Below, piece by piece: positions 33,499-41,500 of a stretch of 43,944 nucleotides of DNA. The position numbers and the translations under genes are program-made. Location: assembly GCF_020832205.1 (NCBI RefSeq), contig NZ_JAFIFD010000001.1, positions 1 to 43,944 of the forward strand. The letters run 5' to 3'. Position 1 is the first letter of the stretch. Each line of letters starts with the position of its first letter. The DNA is from Exiguobacterium sp. Lineage in GTDB: Bacteria > Bacillota > Bacilli > Exiguobacteriales > Exiguobacteriaceae. A model generated the notes under the pieces. The model was given only the letters and a program-made list of their open reading frames with translations. It searched no databases and was not told where the DNA came from.

Positions 33499-33979
33499 TC
33501 AAATCGACTTGGGCGTCATCGCCCATATAAAACGTGTGCGCCCCGGTCTGGACGAAGCCGTGCTTCTTATAGAAGACGAGCGCTTTGTGGTTATGTTCCC
33601 ACACACCGAGCCAAATCTCCCGTTTGTCCAGCTCGTTCGCACATCGGATGGCCTGGTCGTACAGCGCCTTGCCGACGCCACTCCCTTGGAACGCCCTTCG
33701 CACGTAAATCCGTTCGAGCTCGAACGCGTCCTCGCCCAAGGCCTCGGTCTGGGCGTCTTTCGCGTTCACTTTCAAATACCCGGCGACTTCCCCGTCGAGC
33801 ATGGCGAAGAAGAATTGCGAGTCCGGGTTTGCTAGCTCGGACTCGAGCTGCGGCACGTTGTACGCCCGCTCGAGATAAGCAGCGAGATGTGTCGGGTCGT
33901 TCTCGGCCTCGAACGTCTCGATGCTGATGGTACGAAGTACGTCGATGTCTGCGATTGTACAAGGTTTGATGGTAATCAT
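33473..33979 (-). CDS. paiA: PaiA-like polyamine N-acetyltransferase (GNAT)
   Basis: GNAT enzyme very similar to B. subtilis PaiA, which acetylates spermidine and spermine. Shared features: an early SIETFEAENDPTHLAAYLERAYN segment, SQFFFAMLDGEVAGYLKVN, the acetyl-CoA loop LERIYVRRAFQGSGVGKAL (about residues 89-107), REIWLGVWEHNHKALVFYKKHGFVQTGAHTFYMGD, and the C-terminal DLIMAKPL. It has 168 residues. GGGGGA precedes the ATG. It lies 12 bp after the MarR gene on the same strand, so they are likely one transcript. The link to paiB is by family and proximity only. Confidence 0.92.
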   Translation of the reverse strand: MITIKPCTIADIDVLRTISIETFEAENDPTHLAAYLERAYNVPQLESELANPDSQFFFAMLDGEVAGYLKVNAKDAQTEALGEDAFELERIYVRRAFQGSGVGKALYDQAIRCANELDKREIWLGVWEHNHKALVFYKKHGFVQTGAHTFYMGDDAQVDLIMAKPLRP

Positions 33980-33991
33980 CTCGGTTCCCCC

Positions 33992-34444
33992 TCAGTAGTC
34001 TCGTTTCTTGCCTTTCTTCACCGACTCCCAGTCGCCTTCGATATTGTGGCGGACCCGCTTCAACAAGCGTAGCAACTGTTCGGCTTCTTGATCACTCAGC
34101 CCGGTGAGCGCGATGTCCGTCGAGTGCTCGTGCTCGCGGATGATGATCGGGTACAGCTCCTGGCCCCGTTCGGTCGGGACGAGCCGTTTAATTTTCTTGT
34201 TGTGCGGGTCTTCCTGTTTTGTGATCAACCCGTTCGTCTCCAACTTTTGGATTGCCCGCGCTGCTGTCGTCCGATCAACTTTAATCAATTCGGCGAGCTT
34301 CTCTTGAATGATGCCCGGCTCTTCACAAATCCGCACCAAATAGAGATATTGTCCTTTCGTCAGCGCAAGCTCCTTGAACTCGATGTTGCTGATTGAATCG
34401 AGGGCGCGGGCAATCATCCCGATTTCACGTAACTGGTCTCTCAT
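33992..34444 (-). CDS. MarR-family transcriptional regulator (upstream of paiA)
   Basis: Winged-helix dimeric repressor. The HTH spans about residues 28-95 (LTKGQYLYLVRICEEPGIIQEKLAELIKVDRTTAARAIQKLETNGLITKQEDPHNKKIKRLVPTERG) with the beta wing at DPHNKKIKRL. It has 150 residues. The ATG at 34444 follows AGGAGG; the in-frame TTG just before it is not needed. Two near-identical 12-bp palindromes lie in its promoter. It should regulate itself, paiA and possibly the divergent DUF2200-DUF1801 pair. Confidence 0.92.
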   Translation of the reverse strand: MRDQLREIGMIARALDSISNIEFKELALTKGQYLYLVRICEEPGIIQEKLAELIKVDRTTAARAIQKLETNGLITKQEDPHNKKIKRLVPTERGQELYPIIIREHEHSTDIALTGLSDQEAEQLLRLLKRVRHNIEGDWESVKKGKKRDY

Positions 34445-34460
34445 CAAATCCTCCTGATTG

Positions 34461-34512
34461 TTGTATTTGCAATACGTTACGTTCAGTATAATTCATTTAG
34501 TTGCATTTGCAA
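34461..34512. promoter_or_regulatory. Paired MarR operator candidates and divergent promoters
   Basis: TTGTATTTGCAA (34461-34472) and TTGCATTTGCAA (34501-34512) differ by one base and are 40 bp apart. Between them, minus-strand -35 TTGCAA (34507-34512) and -10 TATACT (34485-34490), 16 bp apart, fit a marR promoter. Plus-strand TATAAT at 34487-34492 may serve the DUF2200 gene. Confidence 0.65.
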
Positions 34513-34587
34513 CAAAAAATGTTTTTAGATATGAATTTTGATTGTATGAGAAAATGGAGGTATCATTCCACGAAACGAGGGGATTTC

Positions 34588-34944
34588 ATGGCACACCGCA
34601 TCTACACGACGAGCTTCGCGAGCGTCTATCCGCTCTACGTCGCGAAAGCTGAACGGAAAGGCCGGACGAAAGAAGAAGTCGATACGATCATCAAATGGTT
34701 GACCGGCTATGACGAGGCCGGGCTCGACCGACAACTCAAAGATGAAGTCGACTTCGAGACGTTCTTCGCTGCCGCACCACGCATGAATGAAGACCGCGCC
34801 TTGATTAAAGGCGTCGTCTGCGGCGTCCGTGTCGAGAACGTCGAAGAGCCACTCATGCGCGAAATCCGCTATTTGGACAAGCTTGTCGATGAACTCGCCA
34901 AAGGCAAGGCGATGACGAAGATTTTACGGGGCGGTGACGCATGA
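34588..34944 (+). CDS. DUF2200 domain protein
   Basis: A 118-residue protein matching the DUF2200 pattern: [41 protein letters not shown] at the start, then [29 protein letters not shown] and a helical C-terminus. It is a soluble protein of unknown function. AGGGGA precedes the ATG at 34588; the longer upstream frame crosses the operator. Its stop overlaps the DUF1801 start (ATGA), so the two are translationally coupled. It is divergent from a MarR regulator that may control it. Confidence 0.85.
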   Translation: MAHRIYTTSFASVYPLYVAKAERKGRTKEEVDTIIKWLTGYDEAGLDRQLKDEVDFETFFAAAPRMNEDRALIKGVVCGVRVENVEEPLMREIRYLDKLVDELAKGKAMTKILRGGDA

Positions 34945-35366
34945 TGGACTACACGACACTCGTTGACGACAAACGGCTCGACGCTTTCATCCGCTTGATC
35001 GAAGTCATCGACGCGAATCTGCCGGACGGTTTCGAGAAGATGAACGACGGCAAAGGCATCCACTACGTCGTCCCGCTGTCGACGTATCCGAACGGGTATC
35101 ACGTCACGCCCGGCACTCCGCTCCCGTTTTTGAGCGTCATCGCCCAGAAGCGGCACATCGCGCTGTACCATATGGGTGTCTACAGCGACCCAAATTTACT
35201 CCGCTGGTTCGAGGAAGCGTACGCTAAAGAAGTGCCGACGAAGCTCGACATGGGCAAGAGCTGTATCCGCTTCGGCAACGTCAAGCATATCCCGTACGAG
35301 CTGATCGGCGAGCTCGTCTCGAAGATGACACCGGCGGAATGGGTCCACGCCTACGAACAACGCTAA
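34941..35366 (+). CDS. DUF1801 domain protein (YdhG-like)
   Basis: A 141-residue soluble protein of the DUF1801 type, recognised from [18 protein letters not shown], the [15 protein letters not shown] strand, [19 protein letters not shown] and [19 protein letters not shown] near the C-terminus. Relatives form a compact fold related to SCP2/YdhG proteins, with uncertain ligands. Its start overlaps the DUF2200 stop by 4 bp. It ends in a strong terminator shared with the convergent chemoreceptor gene. Confidence 0.85.
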   Translation: MMDYTTLVDDKRLDAFIRLIEVIDANLPDGFEKMNDGKGIHYVVPLSTYPNGYHVTPGTPLPFLSVIAQKRHIALYHMGVYSDPNLLRWFEEAYAKEVPTKLDMGKSCIRFGNVKHIPYELIGELVSKMTPAEWVHAYEQR

Positions 35367-35367
35367 A

Positions 35368-35400
35368 GAAGAGACAAGTCGCGCGCGACTTGTCTCTTTT
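35368..35400. terminator. Bidirectional intrinsic terminator
   Basis: A perfect palindrome centred on GCGCGC: AAGAGACAAGTCG pairs with CGACTTGTCTCTT, flanked by A and T runs. It separates the DUF1801 gene and the chemoreceptor. Confidence 0.92.
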
Positions 35401-35401
35401 G

Positions 35402-37111
35402 TCATACGTTGAATTTTTTCGTCATCTGACGCATCTCGTCCGCCATGTTCGACAGTTCTTGAGCCGATGCCGTGATTTCTTCCATCGACGCCATCTGTTC
35501 TTCCGTCGCCGCCGACGTGTTCTCTGTCTCGGTCGCGGTCGTCTCGGTGATGCCTTGGATCTCGTTCACAGACGTCAAAATCTCGGTCGCACCGGCTGCC
35601 ATCTCTTGGACGGCACCTGATACTTCTTCGACGTTTTGTCCGACTTCTTCGATGGCGCGCTTGATGTCTTCGAACGCCACGCCTGCCTGTTGGACGTTCG
35701 TGACGCTATGGCCCATCTCGCTCTCGACGACATGCATCGTTTGGACCGCTTGTTTCGTCTCCGTCTGCGTGTCCCCGATCAAGCCGGAGATCCGTTTCGT
35801 CGCGACGGCCGATTCTTCAGCGAGCTTTCGGACCTCCGAGGCGACGACGGCGAAACCGCGTCCGTGATCGCCGGCCCGTGCCGCTTCGATCGCCGCGTTC
35901 AAGGCGAGCAAATTCGTCTGTTCGGCGATGCCGGAAATCGTACCGGTGATCGTGCCGATTTCTTGCGAGCGGACGTCGAGCTGCCCGATGACCGTTTGCA
36001 ATGCTTTCACTTTCTCGTTCATCGCTTCGAGCTGTGACTCGAGCGTGTCAATCAAGTCGTTGCCGGTCCCGACTTTTTGAAGCGCACCGTCCGAGAGCTC
36101 GGTCATGTGTTGCGCACTGTTCGAGACGTGATGAATCCCTCGCGTCAACTCGGTAATCGTTCCGTTCGACTCCTTCACTCGCGTCAATTGACGCATCGAG
36201 CCCGACGCGATCTCTTCCATCGTGACGGCGACCATCTCCGTCGCTTTTGTCGTCTCTTCGACGTTGTTCTTCAAATCGTCAGACGAGACGGCGACACGGC
36301 CTGACGTCTGTGTCACTTGCTGGATCAGTTCGCGCAAGTTGTCTTTCATTTGATTGAACGACACGGCGAGCGAACCGAGCTCGTCCCGTGACGAATACGC
36401 GCTCTCGACCGTCAAGTCACCGGCACCGGCCCGGCTCATGAGCGCATTCAGCTCACGGACGGGACTTACGACGAGCCGCGTGATGTAGACACCGAGCCCG
36501 ATCGAGGCCAACGCTCCGATGGCGACGAGCACCCAAAACGTAAGCACTGACCGGTTTCGGTCATCTTGCATCGCGACGCTTGCCGCTTCGGCTTCTTGAT
36601 TGATGCCGTCCATGACGGCCGCTGCCGTGTTGACGAGGTTCAACCGGATTGGCCGCAAATCATCCAAATAGACGCGGTACGCCGCTGCGTTTTCGTTGCG
36701 CAACGCCGGGAGCAAGACGACTTCCGTCCCTTCTAGATAGGCGCTGATTTCTCGGTTCAACTTCTCGACTTGTTGCGTCACCGTCTCATCCGTCGATGAG
36801 AACGTCTCATTGAACACCTTCAAGTTCGTGCCGATACTGTTGCGTCGTTCTGAGATGTCGGCTTGCAACTCCTCGTTCCGGGTCGCATCGGTTGTCAACA
36901 TCAGTTCGAGCAAATACCCGTCTAGCGCCCGGTTGTCCGTGCGAATCTGACCGAGCGCGCGAATCGGCACTAGCCGGTTCTCATAGATTGCCTGTCCCTC
37001 GTCGGCCATCCGTACGATGAGTGTGTGGCTGAGTGCGGCGATGACGACGAGCGTCGTAATGAAAACGGTGAGCAGCACCGTAAACTTTTTGAACATACTT
37101 AAATTTTTCAC
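35402..37111 (-). CDS. Methyl-accepting chemotaxis protein, 4HB sensor with HAMP
   Basis: Transmembrane chemoreceptor. TM1 is about residues 10-34, followed by an extracytoplasmic four-helix-bundle-type domain of about 155 residues, TM2 about 190-212 ([22 protein letters not shown]), HAMP about 213-265, then the long coiled-coil signalling domain with the conserved tip [41 protein letters not shown]. It has 569 residues. The start is GTG with AGGAGGG seven bases upstream; the downstream ATG lacks such a site. The ligand is unknown. No other chemotaxis genes lie nearby, usual for scattered receptors. Confidence 0.93.
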   Translation of the reverse strand: MKNLSMFKKFTVLLTVFITTLVVIAALSHTLIVRMADEGQAIYENRLVPIRALGQIRTDNRALDGYLLELMLTTDATRNEELQADISERRNSIGTNLKVFNETFSSTDETVTQQVEKLNREISAYLEGTEVVLLPALRNENAAAYRVYLDDLRPIRLNLVNTAAAVMDGINQEAEAASVAMQDDRNRSVLTFWVLVAIGALASIGLGVYITRLVVSPVRELNALMSRAGAGDLTVESAYSSRDELGSLAVSFNQMKDNLRELIQQVTQTSGRVAVSSDDLKNNVEETTKATEMVAVTMEEIASGSMRQLTRVKESNGTITELTRGIHHVSNSAQHMTELSDGALQKVGTGNDLIDTLESQLEAMNEKVKALQTVIGQLDVRSQEIGTITGTISGIAEQTNLLALNAAIEAARAGDHGRGFAVVASEVRKLAEESAVATKRISGLIGDTQTETKQAVQTMHVVESEMGHSVTNVQQAGVAFEDIKRAIEEVGQNVEEVSGAVQEMAAGATEILTSVNEIQGITETTATETENTSAATEEQMASMEEITASAQELSNMADEMRQMTKKFNV

Positions 37112-37310
37112 TGTAATCCCTCCTACTTGCTTTATCGTAGGAAAGGATAGGTGAATGAAGCGGTTTTACACATCCGTTGACCTAAGTTTCCACTTTCAAG
37201 GTCCATCATCGAATTCGGGACACATCGCGAGCATATTCTGTAAGCCGGCTCACCGTCATCGTGAGGGAAAATAAGATACGCTTAGTGAAAGAATAAAGGA
37301 ACGGAAAGGA
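37112..37310. other. Divergent intergenic region, no firm promoter seen
   Basis: 199 bp between the chemoreceptor and the TVP38 gene. On the minus strand TACGATAA (37132-37139) resembles a sigma-D -10, but there is no TAAA-like -35 at the right distance. Nothing else stands out. Confidence 0.3.
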
Positions 37311-37961
37311 ATGATTCTCGTGCCACGTTGGCTCAAACTCAGTCTTCTGCTCACTTTGTTCGGAAGCCTGTTTTATCTCACGCACTTCCATTACGAGTTG
37401 CGGCCGTCTGACGTGCGTGACGTCGTCTTGTCGTTCGGCTGGTGGGGACCGCTCGTGTTCATCCTCATCTATGCGGTCGGCCCGCTCATCTTCTTGCCGA
37501 CGTCCGTCCTCTCGCTCGGGGCCGGGCTCGCGTTCGGCGTCTGGCCCGGTGTGTTATACATCATCGTCGGCGCGACCGCTGCCGCCGTGACCGGGTACGT
37601 CATGGCCCGCTTGTTCGGGCGTTCGGTACTCAACGTCGATCGTTACCCATGGTCGGAAAAACTGTTCACGCAAATGGAACAACGCGGCTTCCTCTACGTG
37701 TTCGTGTTACGGCTCATCCCGCTCGTCAGTTTCGATTTGCTCAGTTATGCGGCCGGCATCGCAAAAGTCCGGTTCCGATCGTTTCTCTTCGCGACCGTGC
37801 TTGGGATGATTCCCGGGACGCTCGCCTACAGCTTTTTAGGAGCGAGCCTCGCCTCGGGGAGCGTGACGACGATCTTCATCGCCGCCCTCGTCTTCGTGAG
37901 TCTGCTCGGGGTGACCTACTACTTCCGTGAGCCCGTTCAAAAGTGGCTCGGCCTGACGTGA
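37311..37961 (+). CDS. TVP38/TMEM64 (DedA-like, SNARE-associated) membrane protein
   Basis: Integral membrane protein of the VTT/SNARE_assoc family, relatives of which act in lipid scrambling and membrane homeostasis. After an N-terminal helix, the conserved block VGPLIFLPTSVLSLGAGLAFGVWPGVLYIIVGATAAAVTGYVMARLFGR (about residues 58-105) and the later RLIPLVSFDLLSYAAGIAKVRFRSFLFATVLGMIPGTLAYSFLGAS are diagnostic. It has 216 residues. The ATG at 37311 has AAAGGA ten bases upstream; GTG at 37320 is an alternative. Monocistronic. Confidence 0.9.
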   Translation: MILVPRWLKLSLLLTLFGSLFYLTHFHYELRPSDVRDVVLSFGWWGPLVFILIYAVGPLIFLPTSVLSLGAGLAFGVWPGVLYIIVGATAAAVTGYVMARLFGRSVLNVDRYPWSEKLFTQMEQRGFLYVFVLRLIPLVSFDLLSYAAGIAKVRFRSFLFATVLGMIPGTLAYSFLGASLASGSVTTIFIAALVFVSLLGVTYYFREPVQKWLGLT

Positions 37962-37984
37962 ATCTGATTCCCTCATCGTGAAAA

Positions 37985-38003
37985 GAAGCGATTGAATCGC
38001 TTC
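37985..38003 (+). terminator. Weak hairpin after the TVP38 gene
   Basis: GAAGCGATT (37985-37993) pairs with AATCGCTTC (37995-38003), with the innermost pairs opening to a loop. Only a pyrimidine run follows (CCTTCCTT). Confidence 0.45.
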
Positions 38004-38067
38004 CCTTCCTTGCCGTACAATCGAAAATGGAAATGAGAACCAATACGGATGAGGAGACACGATCACA

Positions 38068-38787
38068 TTGAGAAAATGGCTAATATCCTGCCTGTTGCTT
38101 TGTCTACTCGTCAGCTTGACGCCGTCTGTTTCAGCTGCGGAAAAAGCGGTGCGTCACGACGACAAGCGACTCGTCTATATGACGTTTGACGACGGCCCCC
38201 GTCCCGAGACGCTGTTATTGCTCGACGTGTTAAGGAAGCATCAAGTGAAAGCGACATTTTTCATTCTCGGTAAACAGATCAAAGCCAATGAGGCGACGTT
38301 GAAACGGATCGTCGCCGAAGGACACGTGCTCGGCCTGCACAGCATGACCCATGACAAGAAACAGTTTTACAAATCGCCCCACACCGCCGTCGAGGAAATG
38401 AAGCGCGTCCAACAGCTCATCTTTGAGACGACCGGTGTGAAGACGAACGTCATGCGCGTGCCGTACGGAAGCGTCCCGCATATGACGAAACCTCACCGCG
38501 ACGCGATGACAAAGGCCGGGTTCCACATGTGGGACTGGAACGTCGACAGTCTCGATTGGAAACGAAAAAATGAGCCGCGCCTCTTGCAGTACGAGACGAT
38601 TCGTCACGTCCGGGCGAACGCGATCGCCTCGGTCGTGTTGATGCACGACCAATCGATTTCCCCGGCCTCACTTGACTACATCCTTCGTCATTTGAAGAGA
38701 GAGCAATACGTGTTCACGACGATCGCTGACACCACGCCACCGTATCACTTCTACAACAAATGGAAAACGAATACGTCACGAAAATGA
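38068..38787 (+). CDS. Secreted polysaccharide deacetylase (CE4), second copy
   Basis: Exported metal-dependent deacetylase, a close paralog of the one at 9200. Residues 1-24 are a signal peptide (LISCLLLCLLVSLTPSVSAA). NodB motifs: YMTFDDGP (D41, D42), LHSMTHD with both metal histidines, MRVPYGS, HMWDWNVDSLDW and LMHDQS. It has 239 residues. The start is TTG at 38068, eleven bases after GAGGAG; no ATG is available that would keep the signal peptide. Peptidoglycan deacetylation is plausible but unproven. Confidence 0.92.
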   Translation: MRKWLISCLLLCLLVSLTPSVSAAEKAVRHDDKRLVYMTFDDGPRPETLLLLDVLRKHQVKATFFILGKQIKANEATLKRIVAEGHVLGLHSMTHDKKQFYKSPHTAVEEMKRVQQLIFETTGVKTNVMRVPYGSVPHMTKPHRDAMTKAGFHMWDWNVDSLDWKRKNEPRLLQYETIRHVRANAIASVVLMHDQSISPASLDYILRHLKREQYVFTTIADTTPPYHFYNKWKTNTSRK

Positions 38788-38819
38788 GCGAGGGACATCG
38801 AGCCCTTCGCTCATTTTTT
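38781..38819 (+). terminator. Intrinsic terminator of the deacetylase gene
   Basis: AAAATGAGCGAGGG (38781-38794) pairs with CCCTTCGCTCATTTT, one bulge, followed by T run to 38819. It overlaps the stop codon. Confidence 0.9.
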
Positions 38820-38850
38820 GCTTCCCGTTTCATCGAATATGCAAATTCAA

Positions 38851-38877
38851 TCAACATTCGGGACGTCCGTCCGATAA
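38851..38877 (+). promoter_or_regulatory. Sigma-D-like promoter of the second chemoreceptor
   Basis: TCAA (38851-38854), a 15-bp spacer and TCCGATAA (38870-38877) resemble the motility sigma factor consensus TAAA-N15-GCCGATAA (three of four and seven of eight). It lies 45 bp upstream of the start codon. Confidence 0.55.
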
Positions 38878-38921
38878 TAAAGTAGCCATATCGAACTAGA
38901 AAACGAATGTGAGGAATCCGA

Positions 38922-40454
38922 ATGAGTTCAACGAAACGCAATCAATTGATGCTCGTCACGACGCTCGTCATCGTCTTGACGTCCATCGCCGTCCACCTGC
39001 TCCACCGCTTCACCGATTTTGCTTACGCCTATACCGTCCTGCGAAACGGTGCCACGGGTTACCCGTACCCGGTCGCGGCATGGGTCTTGTTCGCCGTCCC
39101 GGTCGTCTTCTTCATCCTTATGCTCGTCAGCGAACGGAAACATCCCCGCTCGTTCCCATACTGGATGATGCTGACACTCACGTTCGCGAGCATCTCGACC
39201 GTCGCCGGCGGTCAAGGACTCGTCGAGTATCACTTCTCGATTTTCGTCGTCTTGGCGATCTTGTCGTTCATGCGCCAAATCGACTTGATCCTGTACAGCA
39301 CCGTCTTGTTCGCGGTGCAACATTTGGCCGGATACTTCTTGTTCCCAGAAATCATCTGCGGCACGAGCGACTATCCGTTCAGTCTGCTCCTCGTACATGC
39401 CATCTACCTCGTGCTGTTGAGCGCTGTCCTCGTCGCGCAGATCCATTTCCGCAACGTCGAATCGACCCGGGTGAAAGCGATTGAGGCCGAGACGCGCCGT
39501 CTGCTCGAACATGCCGTCACAGACGCGAGCGGTCTCGTCGCGTCATTGAAAGCCCACGCCGCCGAACTCGAAACGGTCGCCAATCACTCCCTCGAATCGG
39601 GCGAACAAATCGCTGTCACCGTTGATCCAATCGTCACGCACGCGAGCGATCAACAGACGTCAATGAACCGCGGGGCTGACGAACTTCAGTCGATTCGCTC
39701 TCTCACCGCCCTCATCCAAGACCGGATGGGGCAGACGGCCAACGCCGCTTCCCGCATTGCAAGCGACGCCCGGTCAGGAAATCGCGACATGCAGCGCATG
39801 GAAACAAAAGTCGAGGAGATCATCGGTGAATCGACGCGTCTCGAAGCCGTCGTCACAACGATGTCGAACCGATCGACCGAGATCCAAGCGATCCTGCAAC
39901 AAGTCGGTACAATCAGTGAACAAACGAACATGCTCGCCTTGAACGCTTCGATCGAAGCGGCACGCGCCGGGGAAGCCGGACGCGGTTTCGCCGTCGTCGC
40001 TTCCGAAGTCGGCAAGCTCGCCGTCCAGTCCCGGGAATATGCGTCCGAGATGACACGCGTCCTCGGCGGGCTCATGGACGACACGTCGGTCGTACGCGAA
40101 TCGGCCCACTTGTTCAAGCAGGCGACCGAGAACTGCCAAACCGTATCCGCTGACGTCACGGCTGTCTTCCACCGCTTGACGGAAGACGTGTCTGAAATCG
40201 ATACGCAAATCGGCTCGATCCAAGAGACACGTCAGCACGTGACGGCCCAGATGGAAGCGCTCGAGACGCGTCTCGCCTCGACAAAACAAGCGGCGAGCGT
40301 TTTGCAGCAACAAATCCAACACGTCGCCGCTGCGACCGAGGAACAAGTCGCCGTCCAAAAAGAGTTGAGCCACATGTCCGACCGTCTCGCCTCGACCGCG
40401 AACACGCTCGAAACCGTGACCACCCAGCTAGAGGAACGATCAAAGACAACCTAA
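38922..40454 (+). CDS. Chemoreceptor with multi-helix membrane sensor and no HAMP domain
   Basis: Methyl-accepting chemotaxis protein of unusual layout. Residues about 8-190 contain roughly six membrane helices with short loops and no extracellular domain. There are histidines at H25 and H28 in helix 1, H104 ([13 protein letters not shown]) and H134 (AVQHLAGYF). This EYHF...QHL pattern recurs in membrane sensors of other receptors and kinases. No HAMP is seen; a helical linker leads to the signalling hairpin ([36 protein letters not shown], about 330-365). It has 510 residues. GTGAGGA precedes the ATG. The ligand may be a metal, heme-bound gas or hydrophobic molecule; this is speculation. Confidence 0.9.
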   Translation: MSSTKRNQLMLVTTLVIVLTSIAVHLLHRFTDFAYAYTVLRNGATGYPYPVAAWVLFAVPVVFFILMLVSERKHPRSFPYWMMLTLTFASISTVAGGQGLVEYHFSIFVVLAILSFMRQIDLILYSTVLFAVQHLAGYFLFPEIICGTSDYPFSLLLVHAIYLVLLSAVLVAQIHFRNVESTRVKAIEAETRRLLEHAVTDASGLVASLKAHAAELETVANHSLESGEQIAVTVDPIVTHASDQQTSMNRGADELQSIRSLTALIQDRMGQTANAASRIASDARSGNRDMQRMETKVEEIIGESTRLEAVVTTMSNRSTEIQAILQQVGTISEQTNMLALNASIEAARAGEAGRGFAVVASEVGKLAVQSREYASEMTRVLGGLMDDTSVVRESAHLFKQATENCQTVSADVTAVFHRLTEDVSEIDTQIGSIQETRQHVTAQMEALETRLASTKQAASVLQQQIQHVAAATEEQVAVQKELSHMSDRLASTANTLETVTTQLEERSKTT

Positions 40455-40492
40455 AAACAGGCCGTGAACATATCAATGTTCGCGGCCTGTTT
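40455..40492. terminator. Bidirectional intrinsic terminator
   Basis: AAACAGGCCG (40455-40464) pairs with CGGCCTGTTT (40483-40492), extended inward by TGAACAT/ATGTTCG. It separates the chemoreceptor from the convergent reductase. Confidence 0.92.
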
Positions 40493-40493
40493 C

Positions 40494-41357
40494 TTATAAC
40501 GTCTCAATCAGCTGTTTCAACGCGTCTTTCAGCGGCGTCACTGGACGCCCGAGCAAGAGCTCGAAGTCGTTCGATTCGACTTCAAGCGAGCCGTTGCGGA
40601 TGCTCTCTTGAATCCCGACGACGAGCGGGATGACTTCTTCCGGCACACCGGCACCGCGCATGACGTTGGCGTAAGCGTCCGCACTCACTTCCTGGAGTTC
40701 GACTTCGCGGCCGAGCACTTCCCCGAGCGCTTTGACGAGTTCTGCTTGTGTGTGGAGCGGGCCGGACAGTTCGAAGACGTCTTGCTCAAAGTCGTCTGCC
40801 ATGAGAACGTTCGCCGCGGCTTCGGCGTAGTCTTGTTGCAACGCCCAACCGACTTTCCCATCACGGGCAGCCGTCACCCACGGGGCACCGGCAAGGACGC
40901 CTTGAATGCTGCCGAGTTCGTTCTCTAAGTACCAGTTGTTGCGCAAGAACGCGTGTGGGATGCCGGTACGCTCGATCGCCCCTTCCGTCTCGACGTGCGG
41001 CGGCGCCATGAGGTTTTGACTGTTCGTCGCATCGGCGAGACTCGTGTAGGCGATGAACTTGACCCCCGCCGCTTCCGCCGCTTCGACGACGCTCGCGTGT
41101 TGACGGATGCGCGTGTCGTTGTCCCCGTCCGCCGAGATGATGAGCAGACGCTCAACACCTTTGAACGCCGTTTCGAGCGTCTCTGGCTTGTCGAAGTCGC
41201 CGTGACGCACGTCGACGCCTTTCTCTTTCAACAGCGTCGCTTTCTCCGGGTTGCGGACGCTGACCGCCACTTCACTTGCCGGCACCGCTTCGAGTAAGGT
41301 GTTGACGATTTTCGAACCGAGTTTCCCCGTTGCACCTGTGATTAAGTATTTCATCAT
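40494..41357 (-). CDS. NmrA-like NAD(P)H-binding reductase (QOR2/YtfG-like)
   Basis: Atypical short-chain dehydrogenase. The N-terminal nucleotide loop is YLITGATGKLGSKIVNTLLE (residues 4-23), followed by VSVRNPEKATLLKEKGVDVRHGDFDKPETLETAFKGVERLLIIS and the FIAYTSLADA strand. LRNNWYLEN replaces the classical YxxxK. Members such as E. coli YtfG reduce quinones with NADPH. It has 287 residues. AAGGAGG precedes the ATG at 41357; a second ATG follows directly. It is divergent from an Rrf2 regulator and has two operator copies over its promoter, so it is probably induced by an electrophile or redox signal. Confidence 0.9.
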   Translation of the reverse strand: MMKYLITGATGKLGSKIVNTLLEAVPASEVAVSVRNPEKATLLKEKGVDVRHGDFDKPETLETAFKGVERLLIISADGDNDTRIRQHASVVEAAEAAGVKFIAYTSLADATNSQNLMAPPHVETEGAIERTGIPHAFLRNNWYLENELGSIQGVLAGAPWVTAARDGKVGWALQQDYAEAAANVLMADDFEQDVFELSGPLHTQAELVKALGEVLGREVELQEVSADAYANVMRGAGVPEEVIPLVVGIQESIRNGSLEVESNDFELLLGRPVTPLKDALKQLIETL

Positions 41358-41376
41358 TTTTTTCCTCCTTCAAACC

Positions 41377-41395
41377 TGTAATTTAATCAGTTACA
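41377..41395. promoter_or_regulatory. Rrf2 operator candidate 1
   Basis: TGTAATTTAATCAGTTACA has the form TGTAA(T/C)-N7-(G/C)TTACA, shared by three sites here. It lies at the transcript start of the reductase gene. Confidence 0.7.
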
Positions 41396-41414
41396 TGTAA
41401 TCATCATAGTTACA
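41396..41414. promoter_or_regulatory. Rrf2 operator candidate 2
   Basis: TGTAATCATCATAGTTACA directly abuts site 1 and covers the -10 of the reductase promoter. Confidence 0.72.
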
Positions 41415-41431
41415 GCATCTTCGTTTGTCAA
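41403..41431 (-). promoter_or_regulatory. Sigma-A promoter of the NmrA-like reductase
   Basis: On the minus strand, TTGACA (41426-41431, perfect) and TATGAT (41403-41408) are 17 bp apart. Confidence 0.78.
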
Positions 41432-41452
41432 TTGCTTGTTCCCTGTTATACT
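41425..41452 (+). promoter_or_regulatory. Sigma-A promoter of the rrf2 gene
   Basis: TTGTCA (41425-41430) and TATACT (41447-41452) are 16 bp apart, back to back with the reductase promoter. Confidence 0.65.
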
Positions 41453-41457
41453 GAAGA

Positions 41458-41476
41458 TGTAACCAATTCGCTTACA
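41458..41476. promoter_or_regulatory. Rrf2 operator candidate 3
   Basis: TGTAACCAATTCGCTTACA, the same 19-bp pattern, lies at the transcript start of rrf2 and implies autorepression. Confidence 0.65.
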
Positions 41477-41500
41477 CGACTGTTCAGAAAGGGGTGGCTT

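Noticed and set aside
37132-37168. Sigma-D promoter for the chemoreceptor at 35402
   Set aside because: TACGATAA is a partial -10, but the only TAAA lies about 25 bp upstream, too far.
38909-39484. 191-codon plus-strand frame overlapping the chemoreceptor start
   Set aside because: It lies in another frame over the sensor domain, is Arg/Pro-rich and has no better start than the chemoreceptor, which is clearly coding.
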